64,000 nt of DNA, taken from positions 16,244,001-16,308,000 of the forward strand of contig JBANAY010000003.1 of the NCBI GenBank assembly GCA_037952775.1, written 5' to 3'. The translations under genes were made by a program, and so were the position numbers. Below the pieces are notes generated by a model. That model made no database searches. It worked only from the letters and a program-made list of their open reading frames with translations, and had not been told where the DNA came from. This DNA comes from Clonostachys chloroleuca. Its lineage: Eukaryota; Ascomycota; Sordariomycetes; Hypocreales; Bionectriaceae. Positions 10,713-21,254 of the stretch are shown here, in pieces. The first letter of the stretch is position 1, and each line of letters opens with the position of its first letter.

Positions 10713-11242
10713 AAGTTTCCTTCCTTCCCAACAAACTAAATCTCAAAGACGTAGAAAAGCAGGTGCATCTTGAAGTGCCAGCTATAATCACTTGCTCCCC
10801 GAGGCGGGCCACCTCGGCCCCCAATCAAGTTCAGGCTTAAGGAAACCGCCCACCGCCCCGTCCTCAAATTTATCTTAATCGCATTTAAATATTTATACGT
10901 GAGCTTCGACTTGACGGTCTTCGATCATGTACGTTTGGTGCAGTACACTGACATTTCAAAGGTTTTCAATAAAAACCTTTCTTCAAGCCGATCAAATGCC
11001 AAAATATCTCTAACCAGCACCTAAAAAGGTCGACATGAGGGCCTGAAGTCGACTAAGGAAGGAAATTTAAGGATGGGATAAAAGAGAGGCTGCTATAGTA
11101 GAGAGGCTATTTTATGAAGTTAAGAACCAACAGAGGAGCAACAATCAATACAAAGGATTCTTTGACTACACAATAGGTTTCATGACTAGTCTATGAATTA
11201 TGGTCTCAATATCTCATACTTACCATGAATACCACATTGTCC
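10713..11242. other. Intergenic between convergent genes
   Basis: About 530 bases of mutual 3' flank. No supported frame. A short GC-rich patch (10795-10860) stands out against AT-rich surroundings, without obvious function. Confidence 0.45.
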
Positions 11243-12523
11243 CTACTCTTCCACAGACAGAGGGTCATATGCGCCTATGGCGCTTTCATCCCAGAGCGTG
11301 CCTTCAAAACTATGCTTCCTCGCCCACATTTCCACCGAGCCTCTCGGACAAGGCTCTCCCAATATAGGAATGCCGCGTTCGGCCAACCAGGCTTCAGGTG
11401 GCGTGTCAACCGCTAGTACTCGGATACGCTCTTCAGGATCCAATGTATTCCAAGCGGAGCGAAACCCCATTAGTGGCGGCTGGAAGCCTATCATATCGAC
11501 GTTGATATACGTGAGTGGACGTATTATATCATCGTAAACATCCTTGCTGAAGTCGTCGTTACCATCGAGAGCGGAAATCCATCGGCGCTTGATATCCGCA
11601 GGCTCCAGACTGTTGCCATCAGGTCGACCCGTCATGACAACTTCCAAATTGGGGCTGCGTTCCACATTGGACCAGAACTCTTCCTCGATCAGAGGGTTAT
11701 AGAGATATAGGCGGCGAAGTTTTGGCCAGCTCGTTGCCCAAACATCATCCTGGAGGTCTCCGAAGCGGTCCGGGGCGGTATACAGAAAAAGTTCGTCCTG
11801 GACACTAGCAAATTCCTCAATGTTCACGAGTGACTCGAATCCACGCCGCAAGACAGCTTTCACCTCTAATTGGTCCTCTCCCGGGTAAAGAGAGCGGAGA
11901 GGGATGTTCACCATGAGCCTCCGTAGCGTGGGCGCAACTGCAATCAAAATGTCGTGGACCGCAGTCGCCACTGGCAGATCGTTGATTTGAGGGTGGGGAC
12001 ATGAACGCATGCCCATGAAATCGTCTTCGTCGTCCTCATCCTCCTCGTCAGCTCCATCACCGTTTTCTTCCTCCGCTTCTCCAACCCTACTACTACTGTG
12101 GCCTTTATGAGTGAGATCACTTGGGCCGTAGGGATTCGGTTCCACCAAAGCCAATGTTCCCTCGAGCTCTTCCGTGTATTCCAGAAAAGACTCCATAAAG
12201 ATGGACGTTATGCCTGCAAATGGCGGCCTATGTCCTGGCATAGGCCGAGAGCTGGCAAGAGAGAGGCATCTCGCAAACCTCAGCGTGCGATCCTCCGAGT
12301 CAAGGAAGATGCAGTGCCGGGAAAATATAGAGCTTGCAGCTTCATTTGTGGTTTTCCAAAGGCGCATAAGTGCCAATAGCGTCTTTGTCGTCTGGTGAGC
12401 AGCGGGTAAAAACTCGGACCCCGCAGGCTCAAGGAAGCTGATGACATGAAGCAGAAGCTCATTCGGGAAGCGTTGTCCCTGGCTTGGCCGCGCGGCCTGT
12501 TTATGAACGGAGAGGCTTTGCAT
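11243..12523 (-). CDS. F-box-like protein, hypothetical
   Basis: Single exon, 426 residues. An F-box-like start is visible at about residues 18-32 (RFPNELLLHVISFL), the part that would bind Skp1 in an SCF ubiquitin ligase. The rest has no named repeat, but leucine-rich segments such as PTLRRLMVNIPLRSLY and WPKLRRLYLYNPLIEEEFW look like the irregular repeats of fungal F-box proteins. A very acidic stretch (about 150-170, runs of E/D) sits in the middle. The neighbours are two more F-box-like genes. Target is unknown. The frame is intact. Confidence is high for a real gene, moderate for the F-box call. Confidence 0.7.
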   Translation of the reverse strand: MQSLSVHKQAARPSQGQRFPNELLLHVISFLEPAGSEFLPAAHQTTKTLLALMRLWKTTNEAASSIFSRHCIFLDSEDRTLRFARCLSLASSRPMPGHRPPFAGITSIFMESFLEYTEELEGTLALVEPNPYGPSDLTHKGHSSSRVGEAEEENGDGADEEDEDDEDDFMGMRSCPHPQINDLPVATAVHDILIAVAPTLRRLMVNIPLRSLYPGEDQLEVKAVLRRGFESLVNIEEFASVQDELFLYTAPDRFGDLQDDVWATSWPKLRRLYLYNPLIEEEFWSNVERSPNLEVVMTGRPDGNSLEPADIKRRWISALDGNDDFSKDVYDDIIRPLTYINVDMIGFQPPLMGFRSAWNTLDPEERIRVLAVDTPPEAWLAERGIPILGEPCPRGSVEMWARKHSFEGTLWDESAIGAYDPLSVEE

Positions 12524-12898
12524 CGTGTCTGGCTATGGTGAAGAAGCTTCCATTGAAGCGTGAAGGGTTTCTGGCTTTCTTATTATAGGTATCTTATTAG
12601 GCACTGGGCATAAAGTTAGGCAGTAGATCCAGTCAGCTGACAACAAATCTGAGACATCAACTCGAATGGTGGCACGCACTGATCTACCCTGAAGCCTTGC
12701 GAATTGATTTGCACAAGCTATTTATTTGTGCTGCTCTTTGCTATCTCTATGCTTATAAGCTCTCAATTAATATCAGACTCTGGCTTGTTGTTTTCTCGTT
12801 TCTGGTCATCCAAAAATCAACATCGCTTCAAGTTCGTCCCATATACCAAACTATGACATCAAGACCGCCCTGGATATCCTGAGTGCAGCGCAGCTTTC
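12524..12898. other. Intergenic, promoter of the upstream-reading F-box-like gene
   Basis: About 375 bases upstream of the minus-strand gene at 11243-12523. No gene or clear motif seen. Confidence 0.4.
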
Positions 12899-14002
12899 CT
12901 AACTTCCCCATACGCCTCTCCTAAGACGATCGAGCCACCCGTCCGGTCGTGGCGTGATATTCTGCTCAGATTCCTGCTCAGATTCCAACTCAGGTTGAGT
13001 CTCACGAAGGAAGGGTGTGTCCGTAGCAATCCTTGACCATTCAGGATTATGAAGCTTCAGTTGGTCGCTTTCTACCATCATGCTTCTCTCAGCATATTCG
13101 CGAGCTGTGGCGCTGACCTCGAATTGCCGGCGCTGAAGCACGATATCCGGGCGAAACACTACCGCAACAATATAATAGTCAATGATGCCTTCCGAGGTCT
13201 CGTCACGAATCCATCTCTGTTGACCCCATCGGCTTGTGCCTCTCCACCGGCTCACAGCACTCTCCACGGCAAAAAGAACCTCGCCATCGGTTCTTCGGAA
13301 GGACCACTTGTCCTTCATTTGTCTTGCTATCTCGTCGACCTGGGGCTTCTTGCGCTCAAGCGACTCGAGCTCAATCCTGATTTCGCCCACGCTAGACGGC
13401 ACCGATCCAGATACACGTTTAATCCATTCCCCTTCAAAGCGCAGTGGTTCATCGTTCTCCCAAAACCACCAATCTGCATGCCGAATAGTCAACGTGATCA
13501 CACGAGGGCGAAGCTCTGGGGTGGTCAACAGCTTATGAAGGCCCCCACCCTCAATCATGAACATTTGCGCAAATACTTGGAGCCTATCAATCTCAAAATC
13601 TCGCTGCTGCTGGGCCCTGATTGTATGTAGACTAAAGGCGAGCTTTGGCAACTGCTCGTGGAAGCGGTATCCTGGCGGCGCTCTGTGCTGGTTGCCCACG
13701 ACCCAATGGACCTGCTCACGGAGGAGGAACGGAAGAAACCAGCATTCGAGATAGATGGCTCGGCATGCCTGCAGTAACGCCGTGTCGCTCTTGCGGGGTG
13801 CTAAGTACGACGGGCGGGTGTAGAGAGTTGATGTACCGTAGGCCCTATCTGGATCGGGGTCGGGATAATCCGTCAGTGCGTAAGAGAATATTTCATATCG
13901 GATCTCTGCTGGCAATTTCTGGAGAAGAAGTGATGTCATCTGGGGATCTGGGGATGCTTTGGCCAGAATTCGCTGGTGCAGTGCGACGGACGAGGATGCC
14001 AT
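12899..14002 (-). CDS. F-box/2EXR-like fungal protein, hypothetical
   Basis: Single exon. I start at the ATG at 14002 (MASSSVALHQR), giving 367 residues. The frame is open for another 39 codons upstream, but those residues are not protein-like. The motif LLLQKLPAEIRYEIFSYAL at about residues 24-42 is the N-terminal F-box/2EXR-type box common in fungal proteins annotated DUF7730 or 2EXR. It is followed by the usual LLQACRAIYLECWFLPF segment. The C-terminus is charged and probably disordered (PELESEQESEQ). Such proteins are lineage-specific and mostly uncharacterised. It is a divergent neighbour of the F-box gene at 14423. Confidence 0.7.
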   Translation of the reverse strand: MASSSVALHQRILAKASPDPQMTSLLLQKLPAEIRYEIFSYALTDYPDPDPDRAYGTSTLYTRPSYLAPRKSDTALLQACRAIYLECWFLPFLLREQVHWVVGNQHRAPPGYRFHEQLPKLAFSLHTIRAQQQRDFEIDRLQVFAQMFMIEGGGLHKLLTTPELRPRVITLTIRHADWWFWENDEPLRFEGEWIKRVSGSVPSSVGEIRIELESLERKKPQVDEIARQMKDKWSFRRTDGEVLFAVESAVSRWRGTSRWGQQRWIRDETSEGIIDYYIVAVVFRPDIVLQRRQFEVSATAREYAERSMMVESDQLKLHNPEWSRIATDTPFLRETQPELESEQESEQNITPRPDGWLDRLRRGVWGS

Positions 14003-14422
14003 TTCCACAACGTCGGAGATACGAAGTAGGCAGGATATAATTACCGACGACGGTTTTCCGATGATAAGAAAGTCTTCGGAGTAGGGCAAAATAGATGGGC
14101 GATATCGGCCACTTTTCAATTACTTGAACCCTGGACGGTAATCCTGATGAGATTCCAGGCAGCAGCGGGGTTTATTAATGCTCCCTGGTGCCTCCTTGAA
14201 GCAATATTGCACGTATAGAATAGACGAGTGGTGTAGGTTTCGTCTAGATTACGTCGTGCATTTCATCACGTCTGGTACCTATATTAGGTACTTTGTACAT
14301 GTACCTGCACGTGACCGCACTGTTGGTCCTTGATGCCCTGCTTAAAACCAACATGAACTCCCATTCACGCGCAATTAAGAGCATCGTTAAAAAAATTAGA
14401 ATAAATCAACTTCTTTCTCATC
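14003..14422. promoter_or_regulatory. Divergent promoter region
   Basis: About 420 bases between two divergently transcribed F-box-like genes. It must hold both promoters, but I see no definite box. Confidence 0.4.
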
Positions 14423-15786
14423 ATGGGCCCAACCTCAACCTCAATACTTGAGCTCTCGCCGGAAATTCTGGTTCAGATATTGGAATATCTGTGCCCACAC
14501 TGCTCGGGCGAGGTTGACGGCACGGACACTCGAAGCCTAGGAACTTGGGATTCACACGTCGTGAAAGCCTCACAATCCACCCTATATGGACTCTCGACAT
14601 CTTGCAGGGCCATGAGAAATATCGCGCAGCCTTTTCTATACCATTACATTGTCCAAACTGAAAAGACCGGGTTGCTTGCCCGTACTCTTCTCCAGCGACC
14701 GAGCCTTGCGGGAGCAGTTGAAGGGCTGGCCATCACTGCCGTAGGCTTCAACGGTAAAGATGACGAAACCCTCTCAGAGGAGGATCTAGCGACATTAGAG
14801 GTAGGTATATGGCATGAATCCCGAACTACTGTGGCCGGCTAGCTAAATTGAAGACAACTTACCAGTTGCGGATGCAAACAGTCGGCACGGATGCCCTAGA
14901 GAACGACACGTCCGAGCGAGAAAACATTCTAGGAATGTTGATGCTAGGTCATACCCCCAATGTACAAAAGCTCTCTGTGTTCACAGATTGCTTCGTCCCT
15001 ATGATGTATTATCCAGACGGGGCCTTATCCTGCCTCACAATACTCCGTGCTAACTGCGATGACACGGGCAATGGGTTTGGCCTATCGGTTCTGGCAGGTA
15101 TTATGAAGGCAGCTCCGAATTTGAAGACGTTTGTCGGATATAACCTCGTGAGAGTCTCTCTCAAGGAAGGCGAAATATTTAGTCAAAGCGTCACGGAAGT
15201 TAATATCGCAGAAGCCGCAATCTGGAAAGAAGATTTCGACATGCTCATTCAAGGGTTTCCAAGCCTTCAAATCTTTCGCTTTGAGACTGGCGGGGACTGT
15301 TGCGATGATATATGGTGTGCTCTCCCAGCTGAAATGGCAAAGTCTCTTTTAGCTCGCAAGGAGACATTAAAGAAACTTAACCTCAGCATAAGTGCTCGCT
15401 TTTACCCCGACGAGAAGCTAGTAAGGGACGAATTGATCGATGACTTGTCTCGTATGACAGCTCTTGAATCTATCATCCTCAGCGTCGACTCCATTTATAC
15501 TGAATCCGGCGCCGACATCTACGATAGTGACTCTGACGACGACACTGATACTCTTATTGACCTATTGCCAGAGTCCGTCAGGGTCTTGGGCATCGTGGAA
15601 CCTTCCGGTCTTGAAGGCGCCATCATTCGATTAGCTGCTTCTGCTCCTGAAAAATTTCCGCTTCTTAGAAAGGTCATGCTCCAGGACGTGGATGAAGAGC
15701 AGTACATGGTGTACAAGAGGGTATTCAAGAAGTCAGGCATAAAGTGCGTTAAAGCCAAACGCTTGGACCTCATCATACGTGGATAG
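14423..15786 (+). CDS. F-box protein with leucine-rich tail
   Basis: Two exons, 14423-14800 and 14866-15786, joined by a 65-nt intron (GTAGGT..ACCAG, phase 0); spliced product 432 residues. An F-box is seen at about residues 8-25 (ILELSPEILVQILEYL), then the LSTSCRAMRNIAQPFLYHYI segment that typically ends the F-box region in fungal proteins. The remainder alternates leucine-rich segments (NVQKLSVFTDCF, LTILRANCDD, TLKKLNLSI, ALESIILSVDS), consistent with irregular LRRs for substrate binding. A short acidic patch (YDSDSDDDTDTL) lies near residue 360. It presumably acts in an SCF complex; target unknown. Confidence 0.8.
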
Positions 15787-16645
15787 CAGGGCCTTTTATT
15801 GAACAGAGATGTATATGCCTAAAACGTTACTATTTTGTAAATTCCGCGACTTCCATATAACATCGCTAATGACGGGCTAACAGAGGCTATTTTATAGGTC
15901 CGGTGTTTCAAGAATCCAAATACAGCCATCTTAGATATATGAATACAATGTCAACTACAGTAAAGTGAGATTCTTTTGACCTTATTCAAGCTATCTCCCG
16001 CACGGACACACTTTAACAACGAGTGGTAGTCGAGTTCAAGATACGGCCTCAGACGGCTAGAAACTCTTAATCAGTTCATCTTGCAGGAAAATGACCTCCC
16101 ATGATGCATGACCGTTGCGGCAACTTTATTTTTTTTCCCATGACCTTTTCCTTACCCATGAGTCTCGACGCTAGTTTAACGACCTTGAAGGTCGATCATT
16201 TCAGCCTGGTCACAACAAAATTCAAAACATCACTGTTTATGACCTACTAACCCCCTTTTATTACCACAGGAGAGCGTTGAATTGTTTCTCACGTGAGAAT
16301 TCAAAGGTTAATCCCAGCCACAAAAACGACGGTGTGGCAAATTTATATACCAATCGAGGAAGCTGAGTAAATACCAGCAAAAGGGGCTTGTTGCGAGGTT
16401 TAGCTTGCATCAAAATCTAATCTGCTAACTGAAGAAAGAAAACAATAAAACCAACAATTACGTCGTACAAGGATCAGTGACCGGGTCACCACAGGCTGAC
16501 GGCCGCTGACCGCAACTCTGTTATTAAGTAAGCGCCGACATGTTGGCAGAAGCAAAGGCAAAAACACAAGGCGGGGCTCAGCTTTTTACACGTCCATCAT
16601 TTTTCTGATGTTTATCCTCCAATTCATCATTAGAAACAGCACGCG
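15787..16645. other. Intergenic, no gene seen
   Basis: About 860 bases. Upstream region of the HET gene; AT-rich patches, no supported frame. Confidence 0.45.
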
Positions 16646-18710
16646 ATGGGCAATTCCTCTTCAACCCAGTTTCGGCGATGCGGCCTCTGCTATTTCGAGC
16701 TCGAACCGGGTACACCATATCTCAAAGACCCTCCTGTATCCCGCCGTGCAATACCAAGATACCCCCCGCAAGATTGGGCCGAAGGGGCACTCGATGAGGT
16801 GGTATTTCCTATCAAAACTGACCGGATGATAGATGTTAAGACCACCCTCGACGCTTTTTTCATATCTTCGCGTCGAAATTGCGGCGGTTGCGGGACGATT
16901 GTGAAGCTCATCCATGACCAACTGAAACACAGTGGTTCTGAAATCGATGAGGAAGCACCCACGCCATCCACTATAATTTGGTCGGTGCCGGACAAGAGTA
17001 ATGCAACACACTGCCTGCATATATCTTTTATGAGTATGAAGAATGGGAGCCTATTCAGAGAGTTTCTTATGCTCTCCGTCATTGCGGACACTCTTCCAGC
17101 CTGTGAGTTCAGCGTCGTGGTTAAACACAAGGAAAGACTTGCGCTGACTCAGCTTTATAGCTCATATTTTCGCTAAGAAGGTGTCGCCTGGGTATAAATC
17201 AGGCTACACGGGATCGAGCTCTTCTCTTCAGAAGGCCAAGGGATGGGTCGAGGAGTGCGACTCATCGCACAAGGCCTGCCAACAGCAACGCCTGTCCCAA
17301 TCACCATCTTTTCCTCATCGAGTCTTAGAACTCTGCCCCAACCAAAGCGGCGAGATAACGGTTCGGTTAGTACAAGGTCTCAGCACCAAAGAGCCGTACA
17401 CCTGTCTGAGCCACCGTTGGGGCCCGTCGACCCTTCGCTGTCGAACGATAATAGACAATTTGGATTCACACTTGGAGTGTGTGCCGTGGACGAAATTGCC
17501 CAAGTCGTTCCAGGAGGCGATATCCGTGACAGTGTATCTTGGCGTCAAATACATCTGGATCGATTCCCTTTGCATCATCCAGGACGATAAAGAAGATTGG
17601 AAAATACAGGCCGCTCAGATGTGTAGCATCTACCGAGGCTCTTACTTAACTATCGCCGCTACCAGTACAACTGACAGCGACGATGGCATGTTTTCTCAAA
17701 CACCTGTCCTCGCAGTCCCTACACCAAGCTCGGCTAGGCAACAGCTCTTCCTCAGAAAATATCCAGGACACGCCTATAGTGATCTCAAAGATAGCACAGA
17801 CTTCCCTCTCCTCAGCCGAGGTTGGGTCTATCAAGAGCGGCTGCTTTCGCCCCGGACTTTGCACTTCACCAGTCACGAAGTCAGGCTTGAGTGTCTAAGT
17901 ACTGAAGCACTTTGTGAGTGTGGCATGGACTACATTTGGATAGAGAAGGGGGAGCATAATCAAATGCTCGTGGAACAGGATCCGATGACTATCGGAAATA
18001 GCTGGGATAGTATCGTGAATTGCTTCTCTGCTCTCAGCCTGACCTTCCAGTCCGATAGGCTCCCAGCACTAGCAGGTATTGCAAGGCTGTACGGAATGAC
18101 TCATGGCCCAATCCTTGGGCAGTACGTGGCGGGCCTCTGGGAACACAGACTCGTCAACAGCCTGTTGTGGTACACAGGATCAGGATCTAGTGTCCGGCGA
18201 CCGGCCCAGTATTCAGGACCCTCCTGGTCATGGACTTCCACTCCTTCAGAAGCTAATTTTCCCAAGTTCCAATGCGTGGAAACTGTTCTTGAACTGGTCA
18301 AGTTTCATGTTGAGCTAGCCGGTCCAGATGAATACGGCCCAATCACAGATGCATCAAGTCTCACGCTTCGCGGATTCCTTGTTATGGGATCATGGAGGCC
18401 AGTTACCTCAAATGGTGTGGAGAGGCCGCAATTCTACGCGCATGACGATCCGGAGGAATCGTACCACATTCACCTGGATTATAACTTCAGCGAGGTTAAT
18501 TCCCCAGGATACATACCAGAGAGCCATGCAATCTACTGCTTGAAAACAGGCTTTCTAACCGCTGGGTGTCATGTCTGTTTACTTCTACGTGCCCTTGGTC
18601 ATGAAGAAGATAAGTTCGAACGCGTCGGTCTATTGAGGACGGCGCCGCGGAAGAGCGTTGACGATTGGTTTGCGGGTGTTACCAATGAAAGGACTATGGA
18701 AATTTTCTAG
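16646..18710 (+). CDS. HET-domain protein
   Basis: Two exons, 16646-17102 and 17161-18710, with a 58-nt intron; 668 residues. The N-terminal 150 residues carry CxxC-type pairs (RRCGLCYFELEPG and RRNCGGCG), possibly a metal-binding front part. The HET domain spans about residues 220-390 with its characteristic blocks: YTCLSHRWG, YIWIDSLCIIQDDKEDW..AAQMCSIYRGSYLTIAA, and later RGWVYQERLLSPRTLHF. HET domains trigger growth arrest or cell death on heterokaryon incompatibility and related non-self responses. The C-terminal half is the usual variable region with WSWTS. The frame is intact. Its position among F-box, ankyrin and PigL_N genes fits an accessory recognition-type neighbourhood; the partner allele is unknown. 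Confidence 0.9.
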
Positions 18711-19096
18711 GCCTAAAATTCACTCATGGTCTACTTGTGAAATGCCGTGGGGTTCTCCAAGTCTCTTTCTAGACTCTTCTTTACTATCATCCATTCTTGA
18801 GAATCACGTTTGTCAGTCGGGATAGCTATGGTGCTCCTCTTTGTACCTTCCGGGGGCGAACTATGCGAGACCTTTATCTCGGAACATATACCACGTATCG
18901 AAAAATAAATCCAGGGATATTGGTGAAAGGACTGGCCAAAGCATATAGAACATAAATATGCTAGTTGGAGTAGTAGAAGATATAGTCATAGCAAATGTAG
19001 TATGAACTATGGGCTAATTCTGACCCTTCCACCATTTAATCAACCTCCTGTTCCCCTTCAGGCTTTCTATTCCACCTTCTACGTATGATTTCCCTT
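18711..19096. other. Intergenic 3' flank
   Basis: Downstream of the HET gene and of the minus-strand remnant at 19097-19457. Nothing recognisable. Confidence 0.4.
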
Positions 19097-19457
19097 TCAG
19101 TGGCGCAGGCTTAAGTTTGATGTGTTCAGAGAAGCTAAGCCTCTGAGTTCTGCCACCCAATTAAGCAAAAGTCCCAACTCAGCCAGCATGATGTCCAGGT
19201 GCGAAGCGTGACCTCCAAGGCTCCAACACAGGCTAACCGTGGGCTGTAAAGATACAGGGTGGATAAATTCGTCCCCCAAAGGAAATTTCAAGGTCTATCA
19301 CTGTTCTCGGGCGTTGCCTTACCAAGAACTCATATCTCATTCCGTCCACGTCTGACGTCATCGGCGCAATGATTGATATATCGGTATATGATGATCTCTC
19401 AGCACCCAATTGAGTGGCGAGCAATGCCACAGAGCTTCTAAGAAGGGAAAGCGTCAT
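19097..19457 (-). pseudogene. Small protein gene with one frameshift, unknown family
   Basis: Two overlapping minus-strand frames form one plausible protein of about 110 residues if a single base is dropped. The first part runs from MTLSLLRSSVALLATQLG to DLEISFG, and the second from DEFIHPVSLQPTVSLCW to LNTSNLSLRH. The junction is the run of five C at 19273-19277 (plus strand); four would keep the frame. The sequence SLGGHASHLDIMLAELG..LLNWVAELR looks like a genuine helical protein end, but I recognise no family. It could be an assembly error or a recent pseudogene. Confidence 0.45.
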
Positions 19458-19585
19458 CTTTGGGACGTTTCTGGGCTTACCGAATATTTAAAATCAGAGA
19501 ATAGCCCGGATTTTGTGATTAGAATCAACTCAGAATACCTAGTCGAACAATAAACGCAACGATAACGATTATTCAACCTGCCATT

Positions 19586-20266
19586 ATGAACCAAGTAATT
19601 GCTACCCCATCTCCTGATTCAAAAAAGAAGCAGTACAGGTTTTCGAAACGAGGCGACAGTGGCGGCTGCAACTTTGATCCCGAAAGGGGTACCTTTCAAG
19701 CATATAGCGTCAACGTCGGCGAACGCAAAATCGGCGACAAGCCTTTTATCTTCCTCTACAAGGGCCCTATAAACCAACCGGGTCCCAGAACAACAGTTCT
19801 AGCAGCAGGTCGACTTCAAACATCTGCCGCCTTCAAAATCTACCTTGGGGATCCCAAGTCTTATTATAGTGACTACAACAAGTCCCTTGCTTGGGAAGCG
19901 ATGGATATAGAGCGTCCAGAATCAACATGGTCCCTGGACTTCCCTAACTACGATCTCAGGAGAGAGTTTGTATGGAAAAAGACAACACATATTGCTGTTG
20001 ATGGGGTCGACAAACCTTCCCGCCTGTTGGCCCGGAACTGGAAGTTAACAAGCAAGAATGACCCGGACGAGATCCTGGCAGTATTTACAGGCGACTCTGG
20101 CTTCTCGAGAGGAAGAGGAATTCTTCAGATTAACGTGGACTGGGGTGCCCATTTTGAACACATGGTTCTCATGACTTTAGTGTGCCAGTTTTTGAAACAT
20201 AAACAGCCAGCACGACAGGGCAACGGAGTCTTCGTTCCTCCCCCTCCGATGGGTTCGGCATTTTAA
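19586..20266 (+). CDS. Hypothetical protein, possible tubby/LURP-one-like fold
   Basis: Single exon, 226 residues, intact. No signal peptide or membrane helices. Alternating strand-like segments (FKIYLGDP, REFVWKKTTHIAVDG, LLARNWKLTSKNDPDEILAVFTGD, GILQINVDWGAHFEHMVLMTLVCQFLKHKQ) resemble fungal proteins with a tubby-C-terminal/LURP-one-like barrel closed by a final hydrophobic helix. That fold assignment is a guess from pattern only. A proline-rich tail (VPPPPMG) ends the protein. Function unknown. Confidence 0.6.
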   Translation: MNQVIATPSPDSKKKQYRFSKRGDSGGCNFDPERGTFQAYSVNVGERKIGDKPFIFLYKGPINQPGPRTTVLAAGRLQTSAAFKIYLGDPKSYYSDYNKSLAWEAMDIERPESTWSLDFPNYDLRREFVWKKTTHIAVDGVDKPSRLLARNWKLTSKNDPDEILAVFTGDSGFSRGRGILQINVDWGAHFEHMVLMTLVCQFLKHKQPARQGNGVFVPPPPMGSAF

Positions 20267-21254
20267 AGATTTAGATATCAAATTGAGATATGAGAGGTTA
20301 AGCGGAATTGAGGAGTCTAAGGTCTGACAACCAGAAACATTCTTGTACCTGTACTCCTTTAGAATCTCAAGTGTACCATTATACAGGCCGCCTGGAAGTT
20401 TTGATAATTCAGCATATCAGCAAATATTCAGCCTGTTTAATGTTTTATCTGTACTGCATAAATTGAAGTCCTTTTTTTAGAAGATATTCAAGCCAAGGCA
20501 ATAGTCGTGTCCTGAAATGCAAGGTTTACACCGCCCGTTTCTCTTTTATTATTCCCTGAGATACGCGCCTCGGCTGCTCGCTTCGCTGCTACTGTCTTCT
20601 GTTCAGACTTCTTGATTGTAATTTCCATTAACGTACTACTAGAGAGAAGAATAAAAACGGGTTTATAACCTTGTATATGAGCTATCTAAAACTTCTAAAC
20701 CTTTTCTTAGCATCGAAGGAAAGGCCAAAGGATTCCAGCGAATATTAATCCACTTCCACAATAATATTGGCTCGGAAGGTACGGTGACTAACAGAATCTA
20801 TATGGGATAGCATGGCATTGTGTACTGGAGTTGCTATTCTGTGTAAGAGTGGCACCGCTTGATGGTTTATTAGACAGCGAGGATGCCAGGGCAGACTATG
20901 GTAAGAGATGGCTGATTTGATGACAGATTGGAGCAAAGGTTTGAAGCAATGGTGTATTTTCTCATACCTGGTCAAGAATAATGACTCAGCAAGATTCACC
21001 TGTGTGGTCATTATGATGAAGCATGATAATAATACTGGATATAAGCGTTCACGCTTACGTTCTTCCAGGCAAGATATTTGTGTCAACCTTTACATTGCTC
21101 TATTTTAAACACTTCTTGGATACAGAATGCCGTATCTAACGAAACTCTCAAGATGAATTCTCGAAAAGTGAAGGTTGAAAGCCTGCTTCGAAGTTCAGAG
21201 TCCTCGGAGCAGCAAACCTTTCCTTCTCGTCCGCCTATTACACAGGGTATTGTT
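20267..21254. other. Intergenic, no gene seen
   Basis: Nearly 1 kb of AT-rich sequence. Short minus-strand frames (20745-21086) are not supported as genes. Confidence 0.45.
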
